Shown here: piece by piece, positions 12,901-24,447 of the stretch
How the letters are laid out: each line of letters opens with the position of its first letter
Numbering within the stretch: position 1 is the first letter of the stretch
Origin: Parasponia andersonii
Taxonomy: Eukaryota; Streptophyta; Magnoliopsida; Rosales; Cannabaceae
Direction: 5' to 3'
Length of the DNA: 64,000 bases
Assembly (NCBI GenBank): GCA_002914805.1
Contig: JXTB01000478.1
Span: forward strand, 131,757 to 195,756
The notes under the pieces: model-generated
Databases searched by the model: none
What the model was told of the DNA's origin: nothing
The model's input: only the letters and a program-made list of their open reading frames with translations
Program-made: the position numbers and the translations under genes

Positions 12901-14058
12901 ATATTTTGACCATGAGTGATTTTTTGAATTGCTGTAACATTCATACAAGTTTTGTGACGAATCTTATTGCATTGTGCTTGGCATATAAATGTAGGTTGTA
13001 AAATACTGATGTTCCGTGGTAGTTGAACTTTTAGATTTTTCAGATTAGATGCCCACAATCTCTTTCAAACTATATAATTGTACATATGACTCTTAACTTC
13101 TGTTTCTATTAGTCTTGGAAATTTTTATGTTTGTTTTCTTAAGATATATTTTTCAGTATATCTTATGGAAAAAAGGGACATGTTTTTCAGCATCATGAAA
13201 ATTTGATAAGAATGTGAATGCTGGTTTGTTTGTTTTTCTTTTCTTCTTCTTCTCTCTCTTTTTTTTCTTTTTTTCATTTACTTTTTCAAATTTTCGGAAA
13301 GAGATGTTAGTGTTTGTAAGTAAATTTTCATCATTTGTAACGAAAAAAAAACTAACAAATGTGGCGACAAGTTCAGAGTCTTTTGAAACTATAATGTCGT
13401 GTAGTCCTAGGGTGCAAATTTCGATGTCTTACAACAAAAGCTAAAAGGGAAAAGGAATGGATAACAATTTGACTGTGGATAAAATTTTTGTAGTCATGAG
13501 TTGGATGACACTAACGTGTCTACAAGTGTATAAACTTAATCCAAGCTATAATAAAGCTTCAAACAAAAGAACAGAATTAGACAAAAGAAATCCAGTTCTG
13601 AAGGTGACTAGTTAGAAATTTGCAAGATTTATATTCCCCATCATCTCTGAGTTTTATTTTAGATATATATTTTCTCTCTGTAAAAACTACAGACTATCTT
13701 GAACTCAAACTAACCTGTGTTGTGAGCTTAGTGTGAGTCATTACATGTGGGGTCCTATGGTAGTTTTAGCATCTTCCAGAATATTTTATTGTATGCCTCC
13801 TCTAAAATTACGTGACACACCGCGTTTGAGCTTTTCTTGATAATGTTGCTTTCTCTGATTTCTTTTGATGGTGTAGAATACTCGTGGACTTACATGAGAG
13901 CCGACTCAGAAGGATTAGATGAGATCCGAAGGCTTTCTGAAGCCGGGAAGCTCAATATACCCGTCGAGAAAACATTTCCCATCACACAGGTGAGAGAAGC
14001 TCACGAGGCTAAAGACAAAAAGCTTATTCCTGGAAAAGTTGTGCTGGAACTTGACTGA
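9948..14058 (+). CDS. RTN4IP1: RTN4IP1-like NADPH/quinone oxidoreductase, mitochondrial
   Basis: Seven coding exons: 9948-10178, 10934-11161, 12041-12114, 12208-12367, 12513-12632, 12731-12839, 13877-14058. All are GT..AG, phases close, and the product is 367 residues, the size of plant relatives. It belongs to the medium-chain dehydrogenase/reductase superfamily without the structural-zinc cysteines. An N-terminal GroES-like fold (about 30-150) precedes a Rossmann nucleotide-binding motif VVGGGGAVG at 183-191. The first ~12 residues are Arg-rich and lack acidic residues, fitting a mitochondrial presequence. Known: animal RTN4IP1 is a mitochondrial NADPH oxidoreductase linked to coenzyme Q synthesis; the plant role is less clear. 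Base 9996 is N, so residue 17 (codon NTT) is undetermined. The last intron (12840-13876) is the longest. A plain quinone oxidoreductase is the alternative name. Confidence 0.88.
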
Positions 14059-17000
14059 AGAAAGTTTGACTAAAGCTTGCACTGATGTTGTTTGTTTTGG
14101 TGTCAAAAGTTTCTAATTCTTGGCATCTACTTTTAGGTTTATATGAAGAGAATTCTGCAATTTAGTCTCTCTCTGTACATTCTTCACTAGCATTTTGTAC
14201 TAAGAGGTACAAGAGTTTTAAAGATGAAAATTTGCAATTTTCGGTTGGCAACCTGTAAATCTTTGAGAATTTTATGTTACACACACCTTCTTTAATGACA
14301 TATTTATTTCATGAGCATAGTATTATAGACTAATAATGTATGTAAGAAAATTTACTTTTTCTTTGATTAGAATACTAGTATAGTTGGTTAAATTTTATTA
14401 ATTTTTAATTATTTCCAAAAACCACACTTGCGTTACTCTAATTACCCTTTGTTCAGGATGTCTTTCTAATTTCGACTTGAATTGCAGGTGCCGATGTAAT
14501 TTTTCTTACAAATTAACGGGTAACAGAATCGATTTATCGCTAAACTAGTGACATGCAAATCAACCTAAAGGTATGACACAGTTAGTAAATTGGTTAACCC
14601 AATATCTAGTCATTTATTCTTCAGAAAAACAAATATAATCAATTGTTGGTCTAGAGAACATCACGAAAAAAAAAAAAGAAAAAAAAAATTGTTGGTCTTA
14701 GAGCAAATTAAGGTAATGCCTGGAACAAACTTTTGTCAGTAAAATTGTGCACTATCTAATGTGGCTTGATGAAGTGGTTGCTTTATCTTAAATCACATAT
14801 TATTTTTAAATAAGGATTAGATATCAACTAGAAAAAAAAAAAAAAAAAATTATAGCACCTAATTCGCCATATCAACATGTCTCTAGCGTTGCGTTAACTA
14901 ATTATAATTGAACTTGTTAATTGGAATTGGACATTGACTTCAACCGGCCCAAGTTCTAAACCCTATCCTTAATCTGGTGGTTGTGGTGCAGCGACGGACC
15001 ACCTGAACGACTATGGCACGTGGAAGGTAGTCGCCATATCCTAATCCCTACTTAACATCACTAATTCACATTATCATCTTTTGTCAAGTGCTCCCAAAAC
15101 CAAACCCTTTTGTTCACTTCCATACTTTCTTATTATTATTATTAAAGTTGGCTCTTTACTGCCGTTACTTGAGTTTTGGGTCTAGTTTAGTAGGGCCCAA
15201 AAATCCTTCTTTTTAGTTTTTTCCTTTAATAACATCATATTTTACCACAAAATCTGCTTTTTCTATGAAAAAACTATATAATCTGCTTTCAATATATGTT
15301 TTGTCTGCTAGTGGTGTAAATGTTTGGTCAAAGCTTTCTTAGTTAAGGAACCTTGACCCACTTATTATTATTTGCTGTCCCTATCATTTTCCCTATGAAG
15401 TTTGGGCCTAAGCTCCCCTCCCTTTTGATTGTGAGAGAGCCTTTTTTAGCTGGGTTTCGTATTAAATATAAGGGGAAAAAGTAACAGTAGCGATTGTCTA
15501 AAGTCCAAAATACACATGACGCTGACTCAACCAACCATGCGTCTCGTTTCATATAGCCATACAGCTCAGTACACTGCCATAAGATATTCTCAATATTTTC
15601 TGTGTATTGAGCAGAGAGTAGCTGTGTAAAAAAAAAAAAAAGACAAAGATAGAATTGGATAAATTTAATTTACAAAATTGTTATTTTATTTAAAAATAAT
15701 ATTTAAATGTTAGAAAAATTATAAATTTCGTGTGTGTCGTAGAGAGTGATAAATTACTAAAATAGATATGTTGAGTTTGGGTGTTCATAAAGAAAATGTT
15801 TTCATGCACATTTTAATCAAACATATTTTCATGATAACTAATTGAAAAATACAAATATCAGTCATCTGAAAAAAAAAACTAAAATTCACTTATTATTTCA
15901 AATGTGCATGTTAATCAAGTTTTTTGACTTAAAACTTAAAAGTATGTCATCCATTCACCTTAATGTAAGATAATTATTGACAAACTGTATAAACAACATA
16001 TGTCTTCTTCTAAAATTAGCATTACTTACTTATGTTTATTTTTTGAACTCCATAAATAAATGGTTATCTGAAATTATTTGAAATCCGTGTATATATATAC
16101 ACATTATGGATAATTTTGGAAGAAAACTTATTATCGAGGATGTTTTAAGAAATTTATATTATAACAGTACGATCAATTTTGCAAAAACACTCTTATCCAA
16201 TTTCTCAAATTCTATCAATGCAAAAATTTGTAATGCACCAATTAGAATGATAAGAATCAATTCTACGGCTTGGTGTAAAACTTTTAGTAAAACAAATTCA
16301 TGTAATACACATTATTCAAAAGCTTGGTAATCTTAAGGGGAAAAAAACATTATTGAAACACTATTTTACTACCATGCAAATTAATATAGAATACTTCTCA
16401 AATTCTTTAACAAAAATAAGAAAAATTGAAAATTATTAAATTGCACAGTGCCACAGTGTATAAATTCTTATTCTTTTTTCTATTCTCATTGAATCAGTCA
16501 AATGTCCTTTGCGAAACAATAATGAATAATCAAATAGTTTCAATCCTTTCCTCTATAATCAAAACCCTAATAATTATTATTGCAAACATGGAAAGTAATT
16601 AGTGGAGAATCAAAGCGCAAGCACGTGCTCTAAGCCGTAGATAATTAATAAATTCCAGGTTTCTTTTTTCTTCACCACGCGCTGTTAATGTTCACTTCTC
16701 TATGTAACGCGTGGGAGTTGTTTCCCAGCGTAGTACTCTCCGGCCTCCGCCAACGAGGCCTTTGGTTGTTCGAACAACTCAAATCCCACTCTCCCACACC
16801 CACGCGCTAGAATAAAGCACAAAAGTACCTGCCGTACAATGGAGTAAAGTGTACTCTACGCGCTAGTTATGTGCGTGGGTCCAAGGAGTATTATGACCAT
16901 GCCATGACCATGATGATCATGATTATTATCGCGGTCACGTGCGACCTTTGGATTCTCTCTGTTTTTCACCTCGTCCCCAGCGACCCCTCCATGTGATCAA

Positions 17001-18188
17001 ACTCAGTAAATATGGACATGGTTCTTCGTGTAATATCGAGATTGCCACTATGTCTCTTTAGCCCAAAAAAAAAAAACAAACGGCTAGTGCCCCAACTGAA
17101 AAGCAAGTTTTGCCTCGCCACACGTATGGAATTGATATTCCCAAGGCTCTTATCTTTTCTTCTTTTTTTTTTTAAACAATAATTTGCCATAATATTTGCT
17201 TGGTTCTCTGTGATCTGGCCACGTTGAGACAGATGACCCATTTTGAGGAACAAACAATAGTGACAATACCAATACCCATCTTCCTAAAAACGATGTGTCG
17301 CAATCTTTAGTCTTCATTGCCTGACTTTGATGCAATAGAACGGAAAGTTTGGGGCTTTGTAAATTGTAGAAGAGAAAAAGGAAAGGCAAAAGGAAAAAAA
17401 AAATGATGCACCTTTTGAACGAGAAATAAAGTGAATGAGAATAAGACTTGACTTAGGCGTATAAAAATCATAAATGTAATCATATGGAGATGTCTTAGAT
17501 ACATAATATGTTCTTAGGTTATAATTAATACGTGGGAAAGTAGTATAAACGAAGCAGTGAGTAAAAAATAACGCGTTCTCCTAGTTTTCTCACTATGAAG
17601 TGTGTATGAGAATGGACAATTGTGATGCATAACAAATATTTGTTGGGATAATTTTTCATTTTTTTTTTTGCAATGTAAAATGGAAATTGAAGCTAAAACC
17701 AATGTCGCAGTCTATATATCTTTTGGATGTGTCTAATATCTTTGACCAAAAAAAAAAAACATTTACTTTTTCTTGTGTATGTCCAACTCCCTTTTGCTAG
17801 ACTTTTCTAACGTTTGGCTGCCGAGATTCGCTACCTAAAAATTCCCATGCATGCATGGACGCACATTAAAACGATGAGGCCCTAGGGCTAAGCACTCATT
17901 ATTTAATTTTAATAATTTTTGTGAAACTAAGAAAAGAAAGAAAAAGAAAATAAAAGTAGAGAAAACAAAAAAGCTAAAAAACCACTAATAATATGCCACA
18001 TATTAAAGTACCAGTAATCCTCAATTATCAAAAAAGTCCTTGCAAAATTTTGCATCACAAAGGGTATTATCGTCATTTAAAGCTCATTAGAGCCAGCCAG
18101 AGATACCCTACAGTCAGTTTCGCTTTGCTAAAGACAAACAGCATCTCGTCATCTTCCATAAACAACTCTCTCCTCTTCTCTCTCTGTG
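14059..18188. other. Long intergenic region between RTN4IP1-like and acidic-protein genes
   Basis: The 3' UTR of the upstream gene probably ends near 14270. After that the DNA is AT-rich without a recognisable gene. A local GC-richer island at about 16660-16960 carries CACGTG-core words (near 16624 and 16937), CGCG words and a perfect 14-bp palindrome GTTGTTCGAACAAC at 16765-16778, but no convincing coding frame. Short frames at 15343-15552 (-), 16106-16330 (+) and 16966-17253 (-) show no known domain. Confidence 0.5.
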
Positions 18189-18195
18189 TATAAAT
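18189..18195 (+). promoter_or_regulatory. Candidate TATA box of acidic-protein gene
   Basis: TATAAAT lies 153 bases before the start codon at 18348, after a TC-rich tract (18165-18186) often seen near plant core promoters. It predicts a transcription start near 18220-18230. Confidence 0.5.
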
Positions 18196-18301
18196 CTGGT
18201 GTAACTCTCTGCAACCACAACACCAACCATAGCAACCAAAGCTGGAGATCTCTCTTTTCTCAGCAATCCATCTTCAGTCTTCAACAAAATATCCCTTAAA
18301 A

Positions 18302-18319
18302 ATGGCCAAAACTCATTGA
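18302..18319 (+). promoter_or_regulatory. Minimal uORF in leader of acidic-protein gene
   Basis: ATG GCC AAA ACT CAT TGA encodes MAKTH and stops 28 bases before the main start at 18348. It lies in the predicted leader if the TATA at 18189 is used. Its GCC after ATG is a good context, so it may lower translation of the main frame. Confidence 0.5.
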
Positions 18320-18347
18320 AAAGAAAGAAAGAAACAGAAGAAGTTCA

Positions 18348-20621
18348 ATGGAGTCTGAGAGGGAGAGACCCCATCTCACCACGACTAGTAGCAGTAGTAG
18401 TGGTACGAGCGAGCTTTTCATTTGCTTCACTTCTCGTCTCTCTTCATCCTCCATGAAAATCTCCTCCAAGTCCATTCTCAGTCCCGGCCGAGCAGCCAGA
18501 GAGCCCACCTCTCAAATCTCACTCTCTTCCTCTCTCAGCCGCCGCCTCAGGACCAGTGGCAGCCTCAAGGGCTCCGGCGCTGGCCAAGCCTCGCCGATGT
18601 TCCCCACCGGCGGGAAGAAGAGGGGCTGCGCCGCTTTCGAGAACCCAGAACCCTCTTCCCCTAAAGTCACCTGTATCGGTCAAGTACGGGTCAAGACCAA
18701 AAAACAGGGCAAGAAGATGAGGAACAGAGCATCCAAGAGAAGAGAAGCAAGTTTCAGGAAAGAGCAAACTTTACAAGAAGTTTCAACTCATCAGAGCAAT
18801 TTCCAGCTACAGCAGCAGCAGCAGGGTACTGATCAAGCATTGCCGCATCGGAATCAGAAGTGGGTTCATCTTCCATTGACGATTTGTGAAGCTTTGAGAA
18901 CTTTTGGGGCCGAGTTCAACTGCTTCTTGCCGTGCCGATCGTCGTGTATGAGTAGTAGTACTAGTCATGATGATCACAGAGAGAGTGGTAATGGTTATAA
19001 AGTAGAGAAGGGAGGAGCTAGATCGGAGAATATCAATGGGAGCTCGTCTTGTGGGGCGGCATTTGCTCGGTGGTTGATGGCGGTACAGGACGGTGACCAT
19101 GGAAAGGGGAGAGAGATCGAGCTGGTGGTGGGAGATGAAGAAGAGAGAGTGGTAGAGAAGAGGAGTTGTAGCCAGAGGCGACAAGTTTTTGAGGGGATTG
19201 AGTTTAAGGACGAGCCTAAAGAGGAGGAAGAACAAGAAGAAGAAGACGAAGAGAAGGGTCGGGTTAGTACTTGCATTCCGCCGAAGAATGCTCTGTTGCT
19301 TATGAGGTGCAGGTCTGATCCTGTGAAAATGGCGGCTCTGGCTAACCGGTTTTTGGAGTCGCCTGCTCCGAAGGACGAGGAAGGTGGGGACGAAGAAGTT
19401 GTAGAAGAAGAAGAAAGAGAGCAGGAAGAAGAGAAATCTGAACAAGAACGGGAAGTAAAAGTTGAGGTAGTGGACTCGGAGCTCGTTATCAATTGCGATG
19501 AAGTGTGTGAAAAGTTTGTTTGTTCTGATGATACTAATGGATATCATGAAATCCCAGATGAGCAAACAGACTTGGTCACAGGATTGCAAGAAGATGAAGA
19601 CGAACTTGATCTAGAAGCGGTAGAGAACGGAGAAAGAAGGGCTGAAAGTGATCTGGTAGCACCAGATGAAACGGAGGAAGAGCCAGAAAGAGTTTGTGAA
19701 GAGAAGGAACGAAAGACTGAACCAGAAAACCTAGAAGGTGTGACTGATTCTGATGGTATTTTATCCCAAACACTTGTAGATCCAGAGGAAAAGATTGAAG
19801 ACGAAGAGAATGGGGTCAAGTTACTTGAACCAAATCTAGGAGAAGAACAAGACACCGTGTTAGAAGATGAAGAAGCGAAACAGAAAGAGAGAACAAGTGT
19901 CTCCATGTCCGTATCTTCTTTAGCGTCCGTACAGTCTGAACAGGAATTATCTGGAGAAGAGAGAGCGGAACATGAGATGAGAGTCACGGAAACGGCAACG
20001 GAGGAAGAAGAAGAAGAAGAAGAGGAAGGAGGAGAAGAAACTCCGGAGACAGCGACTCCGTCCGAATCAGAACCCGAAAACCTGACGACCCATGTCCAAA
20101 AACCGGGTCCGGATTCGAGGGGAAGCAGTAACCCGGGTTTACCAGATTGCTTGCTTTTGATGATGTGTGAGCCGAAGCTATCCATGGAGGTGTCCAAGGA
20201 AACCTGGGTCTGTAGCACCGACTTCATCAGGTGGCTCCCGGAACGCCGGCCTAACCCGAAAAAGCTCCCGGGTTTGGGCCCGGTTGAGGAGCACAAGAAG
20301 CGGCCCGGTGTGGCGGTCAACGGCCCTAACAATAACAGTGCTGACCGTCCGCCGCTTCAGCCGCCGAGATCTTCTTGCTCGTTTCCGGTGACGGCGGCGG
20401 CAGCGGCTCCGCAGTCCATGGCTACCATGATAGAGCAGAAGCTGGTGGGGTCCAAGCCCTACGAGCCGTTTGTGCTCACGCGCTGCAAGTCAGAGCCGAT
20501 GAGGTCGGCGGCTAAGCTAGCGCCGGATGCTTGTTTCTGGAAGAATAGGAAGCTTGAGCCGCATCGTCCGGCGGCTACGCTTCGGGTCGGCGCGGCTGGG
20601 GTTGGGTTTTGTGCCAGGTAA
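18348..20621 (+). CDS. Plant-specific acidic protein of unknown function
   Basis: One uninterrupted frame of 757 codons. A basic, Ser-rich N-terminus holds a conserved-looking block at about residues 83-120 (SPMFPTGGKKRG, then PKVTCIGQVRVKTKK). The middle (about 270-600) is dominated by Glu/Asp runs, and the C-terminus is Arg/Pro/Ala-rich. A Cys-centred motif appears three times: LLLMRCRSDP near 315, LLLMMCEPKLS near 602 and FVLTRCKSEP near 707. Similar plant proteins are often auto-named after SETD1B because of their acidic tracts, but I see no SET domain, catalytic motif, signal peptide or membrane span. Some TRM-type microtubule-linked proteins also carry short blocks like these; I cannot confirm membership. 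Translation could also begin at downstream Met codons, but 18348 is the first ATG after the uORF. Existence as a gene is well supported by length; function is unknown. Confidence 0.85.
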   Translation: MESERERPHLTTTSSSSSGTSELFICFTSRLSSSSMKISSKSILSPGRAAREPTSQISLSSSLSRRLRTSGSLKGSGAGQASPMFPTGGKKRGCAAFENPEPSSPKVTCIGQVRVKTKKQGKKMRNRASKRREASFRKEQTLQEVSTHQSNFQLQQQQQGTDQALPHRNQKWVHLPLTICEALRTFGAEFNCFLPCRSSCMSSSTSHDDHRESGNGYKVEKGGARSENINGSSSCGAAFARWLMAVQDGDHGKGREIELVVGDEEERVVEKRSCSQRRQVFEGIEFKDEPKEEEEQEEEDEEKGRVSTCIPPKNALLLMRCRSDPVKMAALANRFLESPAPKDEEGGDEEVVEEEEREQEEEKSEQEREVKVEVVDSELVINCDEVCEKFVCSDDTNGYHEIPDEQTDLVTGLQEDEDELDLEAVENGERRAESDLVAPDETEEEPERVCEEKERKTEPENLEGVTDSDGILSQTLVDPEEKIEDEENGVKLLEPNLGEEQDTVLEDEEAKQKERTSVSMSVSSLASVQSEQELSGEERAEHEMRVTETATEEEEEEEEEGGEETPETATPSESEPENLTTHVQKPGPDSRGSSNPGLPDCLLLMMCEPKLSMEVSKETWVCSTDFIRWLPERRPNPKKLPGLGPVEEHKKRPGVAVNGPNNNSADRPPLQPPRSSCSFPVTAAAAAPQSMATMIEQKLVGSKPYEPFVLTRCKSEPMRSAAKLAPDACFWKNRKLEPHRPAATLRVGAAGVGFCAR

Positions 20622-22809
20622 AATTATTGGGAGAAGAAAGCCAAGTTAAAAAGAAATTATTAAAGTAGAGAAAAGAAAGTGTGGTAAAAATAGAAAGTTG
20701 TATGGGTTATCTGTAGGTTTGCAGAGAGATGCATGGTTTGTTGTTTGTAAATTATTTTAGTTAAATGATTTTCAAGGATATTCTTTTCTTGTTTATTTAT
20801 TTTTCTTTAATTTTGTTACCCTAACAGTGTTGAGAATTTTTGTTGTAACCAACTTGTAGTGATCTTAGTACTATTTTATAAATTTTTTCCCAAAGAGATT
20901 TATCATTTACCAATATTTGTGGACACAAATCTTGAGTTCCTTCATGCCTAGTTCTTGGAAAAACAAATAGCATTTCTTAGTTTGCTCACCTGTTCTGAAA
21001 TAATGTACTTTAAGACCGGGGAGTTATTATTTGTTTACTCAATTATTATCTGGCAAAAGTATTAAAAGAAAACACTCATCTTATTAAAAGAAAAAATAAT
21101 TTACTAATATAAAGTACTTAAAATGAACATGTTGAAATGTGATTGGGTGTAGCAAAGTTACACAGTGGTCTCCACCTTCCATTCCATTCCACTGTACACT
21201 TTTTCTCAAGTTCTACAATTTAACTCCCCACCAAAATTGAGGAGCAATAGTCTCTGTAGGAGACGGTGAAAATTTGTTCGGGTGACCAGCCTGGTAGAAT
21301 TTGGTACACTTTGGTAGAACAATTCAAAAAGGCATCGGTGAGGTGAATGGTTGGTAGCAGTTTGGAGCGTTATATGACAAATTACCAAGGTGGATCTAAA
21401 CTTTGATTTTGTTTCTTATTGACCCCACAAATACGATAGAGGACAGTTCGAAAATGACAATTTGGGAAAAGGGATGTTATTAGATAGCGGATTATTGTCT
21501 TGTTGTCCCTCAATAATACTAATACCAATACGGACTACTTATGATAAGGTAAATGTCCCACTAGACCACTCGTTGAAGTGAGTCAATTATCAGGAGAAAA
21601 ACTTGTTGAAATGAGTCTTTAGTCTCTTTACAAGGCGCTCTTATCACATTTATACAAGAAAATGCTACTTTTACCACTAAATTTTAACCTATCTCACTTT
21701 TGAAATAAATGATAAATTGAAGTGTTATATATTTCACTAGAAAAAGAAATAGCAAGGCACAAGAAGCCCATGAATGTGTAATTAGGAAGAAATCATGAGC
21801 CAATTTAGATATATAAGAGTATTTACAACAAAGATATGTGCGAGAATTTACCATATAGATGATTATCTCGCCTAGCTTACTAACTCGATGTATTTGACTG
21901 ACTCGGAAAGTCAACAGTGCATGTTTCATTGGCTTTCCATGTCTTATATGCGTTGCGTGTCTTAGCCAGTTAAGTTTGGTCCTATGATCTTGAGTCTAAC
22001 AGGACTTCCAGGTCTGATATCTGTTAGGTGTGATCTTCTTCGGCTATTGGTCCTAAAGAGGGCTTACAGGTATAACTTATAAGACTATTCCTTTGTTCTG
22101 CTTATATAAGGCTGAAGCATATTTGAACTCGTTGTGTTCTGATGTACTTGTATCAAATAAGAATTAGTTAACGACAATATGTTCCTACAGTCACACTAAT
22201 TGATAGTATGTGAAAATCAAACATTATATTGTTCAAAAGGGGCTAACAGGACTTTTTGAAACATTTTTAGTAGAATTTATTCTTTAAATTACCTAAATTA
22301 GATCAATTACGTTATTTGAAATCGGTTTCAATTAATTGTAATCGCTCAATAACAAAACTGACTCTCGATTAGACAATACCTAGCATGGATCAATAACATG
22401 GTTACGTTTATTGGGTTTTGGACAATGTCATCCACACGATTGGACCAAGTCATTTCGTAGCAGCAGGCCTGCTCAAGAGAACACGCCTCTTTGTTTCACA
22501 CTCGTCTATAATACCATCGCCACTTGGTGGATCCACTTCACAAAAGGTTTCAATTTTTCGTCACTTTTTCTAGAAAATCGGCAAACTTCTACCCAGATCT
22601 ATAGGTAACCTTCTTTCATTTTGGATGAAAACTAGCAACTTCAGAAATAAAAAACCCAGTATTCTCATATGTTTATGGACAAGACCAACTCAACTGAAAA
22701 TGTGGCGCGAAAACATGCTTAATCATTTATATTAGACCTTGAAGGTCCAAGTTTATTTATTTTTTCCTACAGGAATTATAAACAAGCAAGTAAATCTATT
22801 ATGGCTAGT
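20622..22809. other. 3' UTR and intergenic region
   Basis: The first ~250 bases are likely the 3' UTR. No gene is supported beyond that. The stretch at about 21680-22200 contains a TATATAAGG phrase near 22104 and looks like degraded mobile DNA, but I could not define ends. Short frames at 21206-21388 (-), 21684-21929 (-) and 22411-22608 (+) have no recognisable domain. Confidence 0.5.
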
Positions 22810-23308
22810 GGCACAAATGTTCTCTTAACTATCCAAACTGTGGTAATTTGGTTCTCAAAATTCTAAATGTGACAACTAAGTCTCTTAATTTTTTGATTTG
22901 AAGTAATTTAGTCAGTAGATTGTCTAAATTGCAATATTTTGTTACATTTCTAACAAAAAAATATATGTGATGAGTACGTTATAACATCTAAAAACTAAGA
23001 TTTGAAGAGAATGAAAGATATATTATATGCAGTTTTTATAGTTCTAGGAGCTGCAAATTTAAAGAAAATTTTTATATAATTGTTCATTTTTAAGTTTTAA
23101 ATTCTTAAATTATCTTTTAAATACACTTTCGGATACTACCATGTACACCTCATATATGATTCTGGCCATAAATTTAACAGCGTAGTGCAATTAAATACTT
23201 TAGGGATAAAATTACTTCAAATCGAAAAGTTGAAGCACTTATTTGCCATAATTAGAACTTTGAGAACAAAATTGTCACAAATTGATCAGTTTAGGGACGG
23301 CACGTGCC
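22810..23308. mobile_element. MITE-like element with long terminal inverted repeats
   Basis: The left end (GGCACAAATG..., then GTTCTCAAAA, then TTGATTTGAAGTAATTT) is matched in inverted orientation by the right end (AAATTACTTCAAATCGAAAAG..., then GAGAACAAAATTGTCACAAA, then GGCACGTGCC). The inverted repeats are imperfect and about 110 bases long; the core is noncoding and AT-rich. Long TIRs suggest a Mutator-like or similar nonautonomous DNA transposon. I could not see a clear target-site duplication. The core matches the element at 61859-62595. Confidence 0.7.
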
Positions 23309-23435
23309 ATAAACCCAATCTATTGTATTCATAAGAAATAATGTAACAGCTATTATTACTATGACGAAAATTAAGGTATTCATGCTATCAAATACAACGA
23401 AAATTTAATTATTTATCTTTAAATAAAGTAAATTA

Positions 23436-23458
23436 ATATATATATATATATATATATA
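23436..23458. repeat. (AT)n microsatellite
   Basis: Uninterrupted alternating A and T over about 23 bases. Confidence 0.9.
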
Positions 23459-23924
23459 ATGGATTGTCACCTTACTCTTGAGCTAATTCTCAAGACCGGC
23501 TCAAGAGGAACCTTTTTAAAATATTGAGGGAAAAAAAAAAACATTTCCCGTAATTTACTAAAACATGTATGTTCACTTGACTATTTACTTAAGTTGTTTA
23601 CATTCTCATATTACAAGTGAGAAACATTTTAAAAGCTCCTTTTGTGCTTGAATCAAACTTTCTATTTATCTTTTTATATTAAACTTTTTATATCTCGATA
23701 GATATTTTTATTAGGCATATTTGTTCTAATTGCATTATTAACCAAAAGAAAATATTAATACAAGACAACAATGATAATAAATAGATATTTTAATATTTTT
23801 TAAAACATTGATATAAATTAGAGAAGAAAAAAGTAAGATGAAAATATAGAATAAGGAAATCAACTTATGACCAAGCAAACAAGTAATTCTAATTAAGCAA
23901 GAGGTAATTTGAATTTTTATATGG

Positions 23925-24185
23925 TAAAATTTTAAAAAATAAAAAATCAAGAATTTTAAAATTCTTCGAAAAATCTTGGATAATTAATCATATTTTGAAA
24001 AATACAAATTTTAAAGAAAAGTCATGTTTTCCAAGATATTTTTAAAAAGTGATATTTTTCTAAATAAATTTTAAAATATATGACAATTTTTTAAATTAAT
24101 TTAGAATTTTTTTAAAAGAGTTCAACATATCCGAAATTTTTCAATTTTTGGAATTTAGGCCTAAATTTTTGTAAGGAGCCCATTA
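23925..24185. repeat. AT-rich dispersed repeat, copy 1
   Basis: Phrases such as GAAAAATCTTGGAT, TATTTTTCTAAATAAAT and GAATTTTTCAATTTTTG-like words recur in the same order at about 63320-63955 at the right edge. The sequence is noncoding, its ends are unclear and its class is unknown. Confidence 0.5.
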
Positions 24186-24447
24186 AATAGCTTCTTTATA
24201 TATAACTTGTTTAGTGGCTCTTTATTTCTATTTTTTATTTATTTTTATTTTGACTAAAAACTCTAAAGAAGTAGGAAAAATAAGAGAGAGCTTGAGAGAT
24301 GGAAAAAAAATTGGAGTATTTTGTTTTATTTTTCATTTTTAAAATGTATTATAAAATTAAAACAAATAAAGAAAAAAAAAAGCTGTTTGTAGATTCTAGA
24401 AAAGAAAATCCTGTAAAAAAAAAAAACTTAATCTTATTTAAATTTTA

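Larger units (their letters stand above)
23309..24447. other. AT-rich intergenic DNA
   Basis: No gene seen. Contains a (TA)n run at 23436-23458 and an AT-rich dispersed repeat at about 23925-24185. Confidence 0.5.

Noticed and set aside
18807-20332. Long open frames on the minus strand (260 and 262 codons) opposite the acidic-protein gene
   Set aside because: They mirror the GAA/GAG-rich sense codons as Ser/Phe/Leu-rich runs, have no recognisable domain and overlap a better-supported gene.
18348-20621. Naming the acidic protein a histone methyltransferase (SETD1B-like)
   Set aside because: No SET domain or S-adenosylmethionine motif is visible; such names stem from Glu-rich low complexity.
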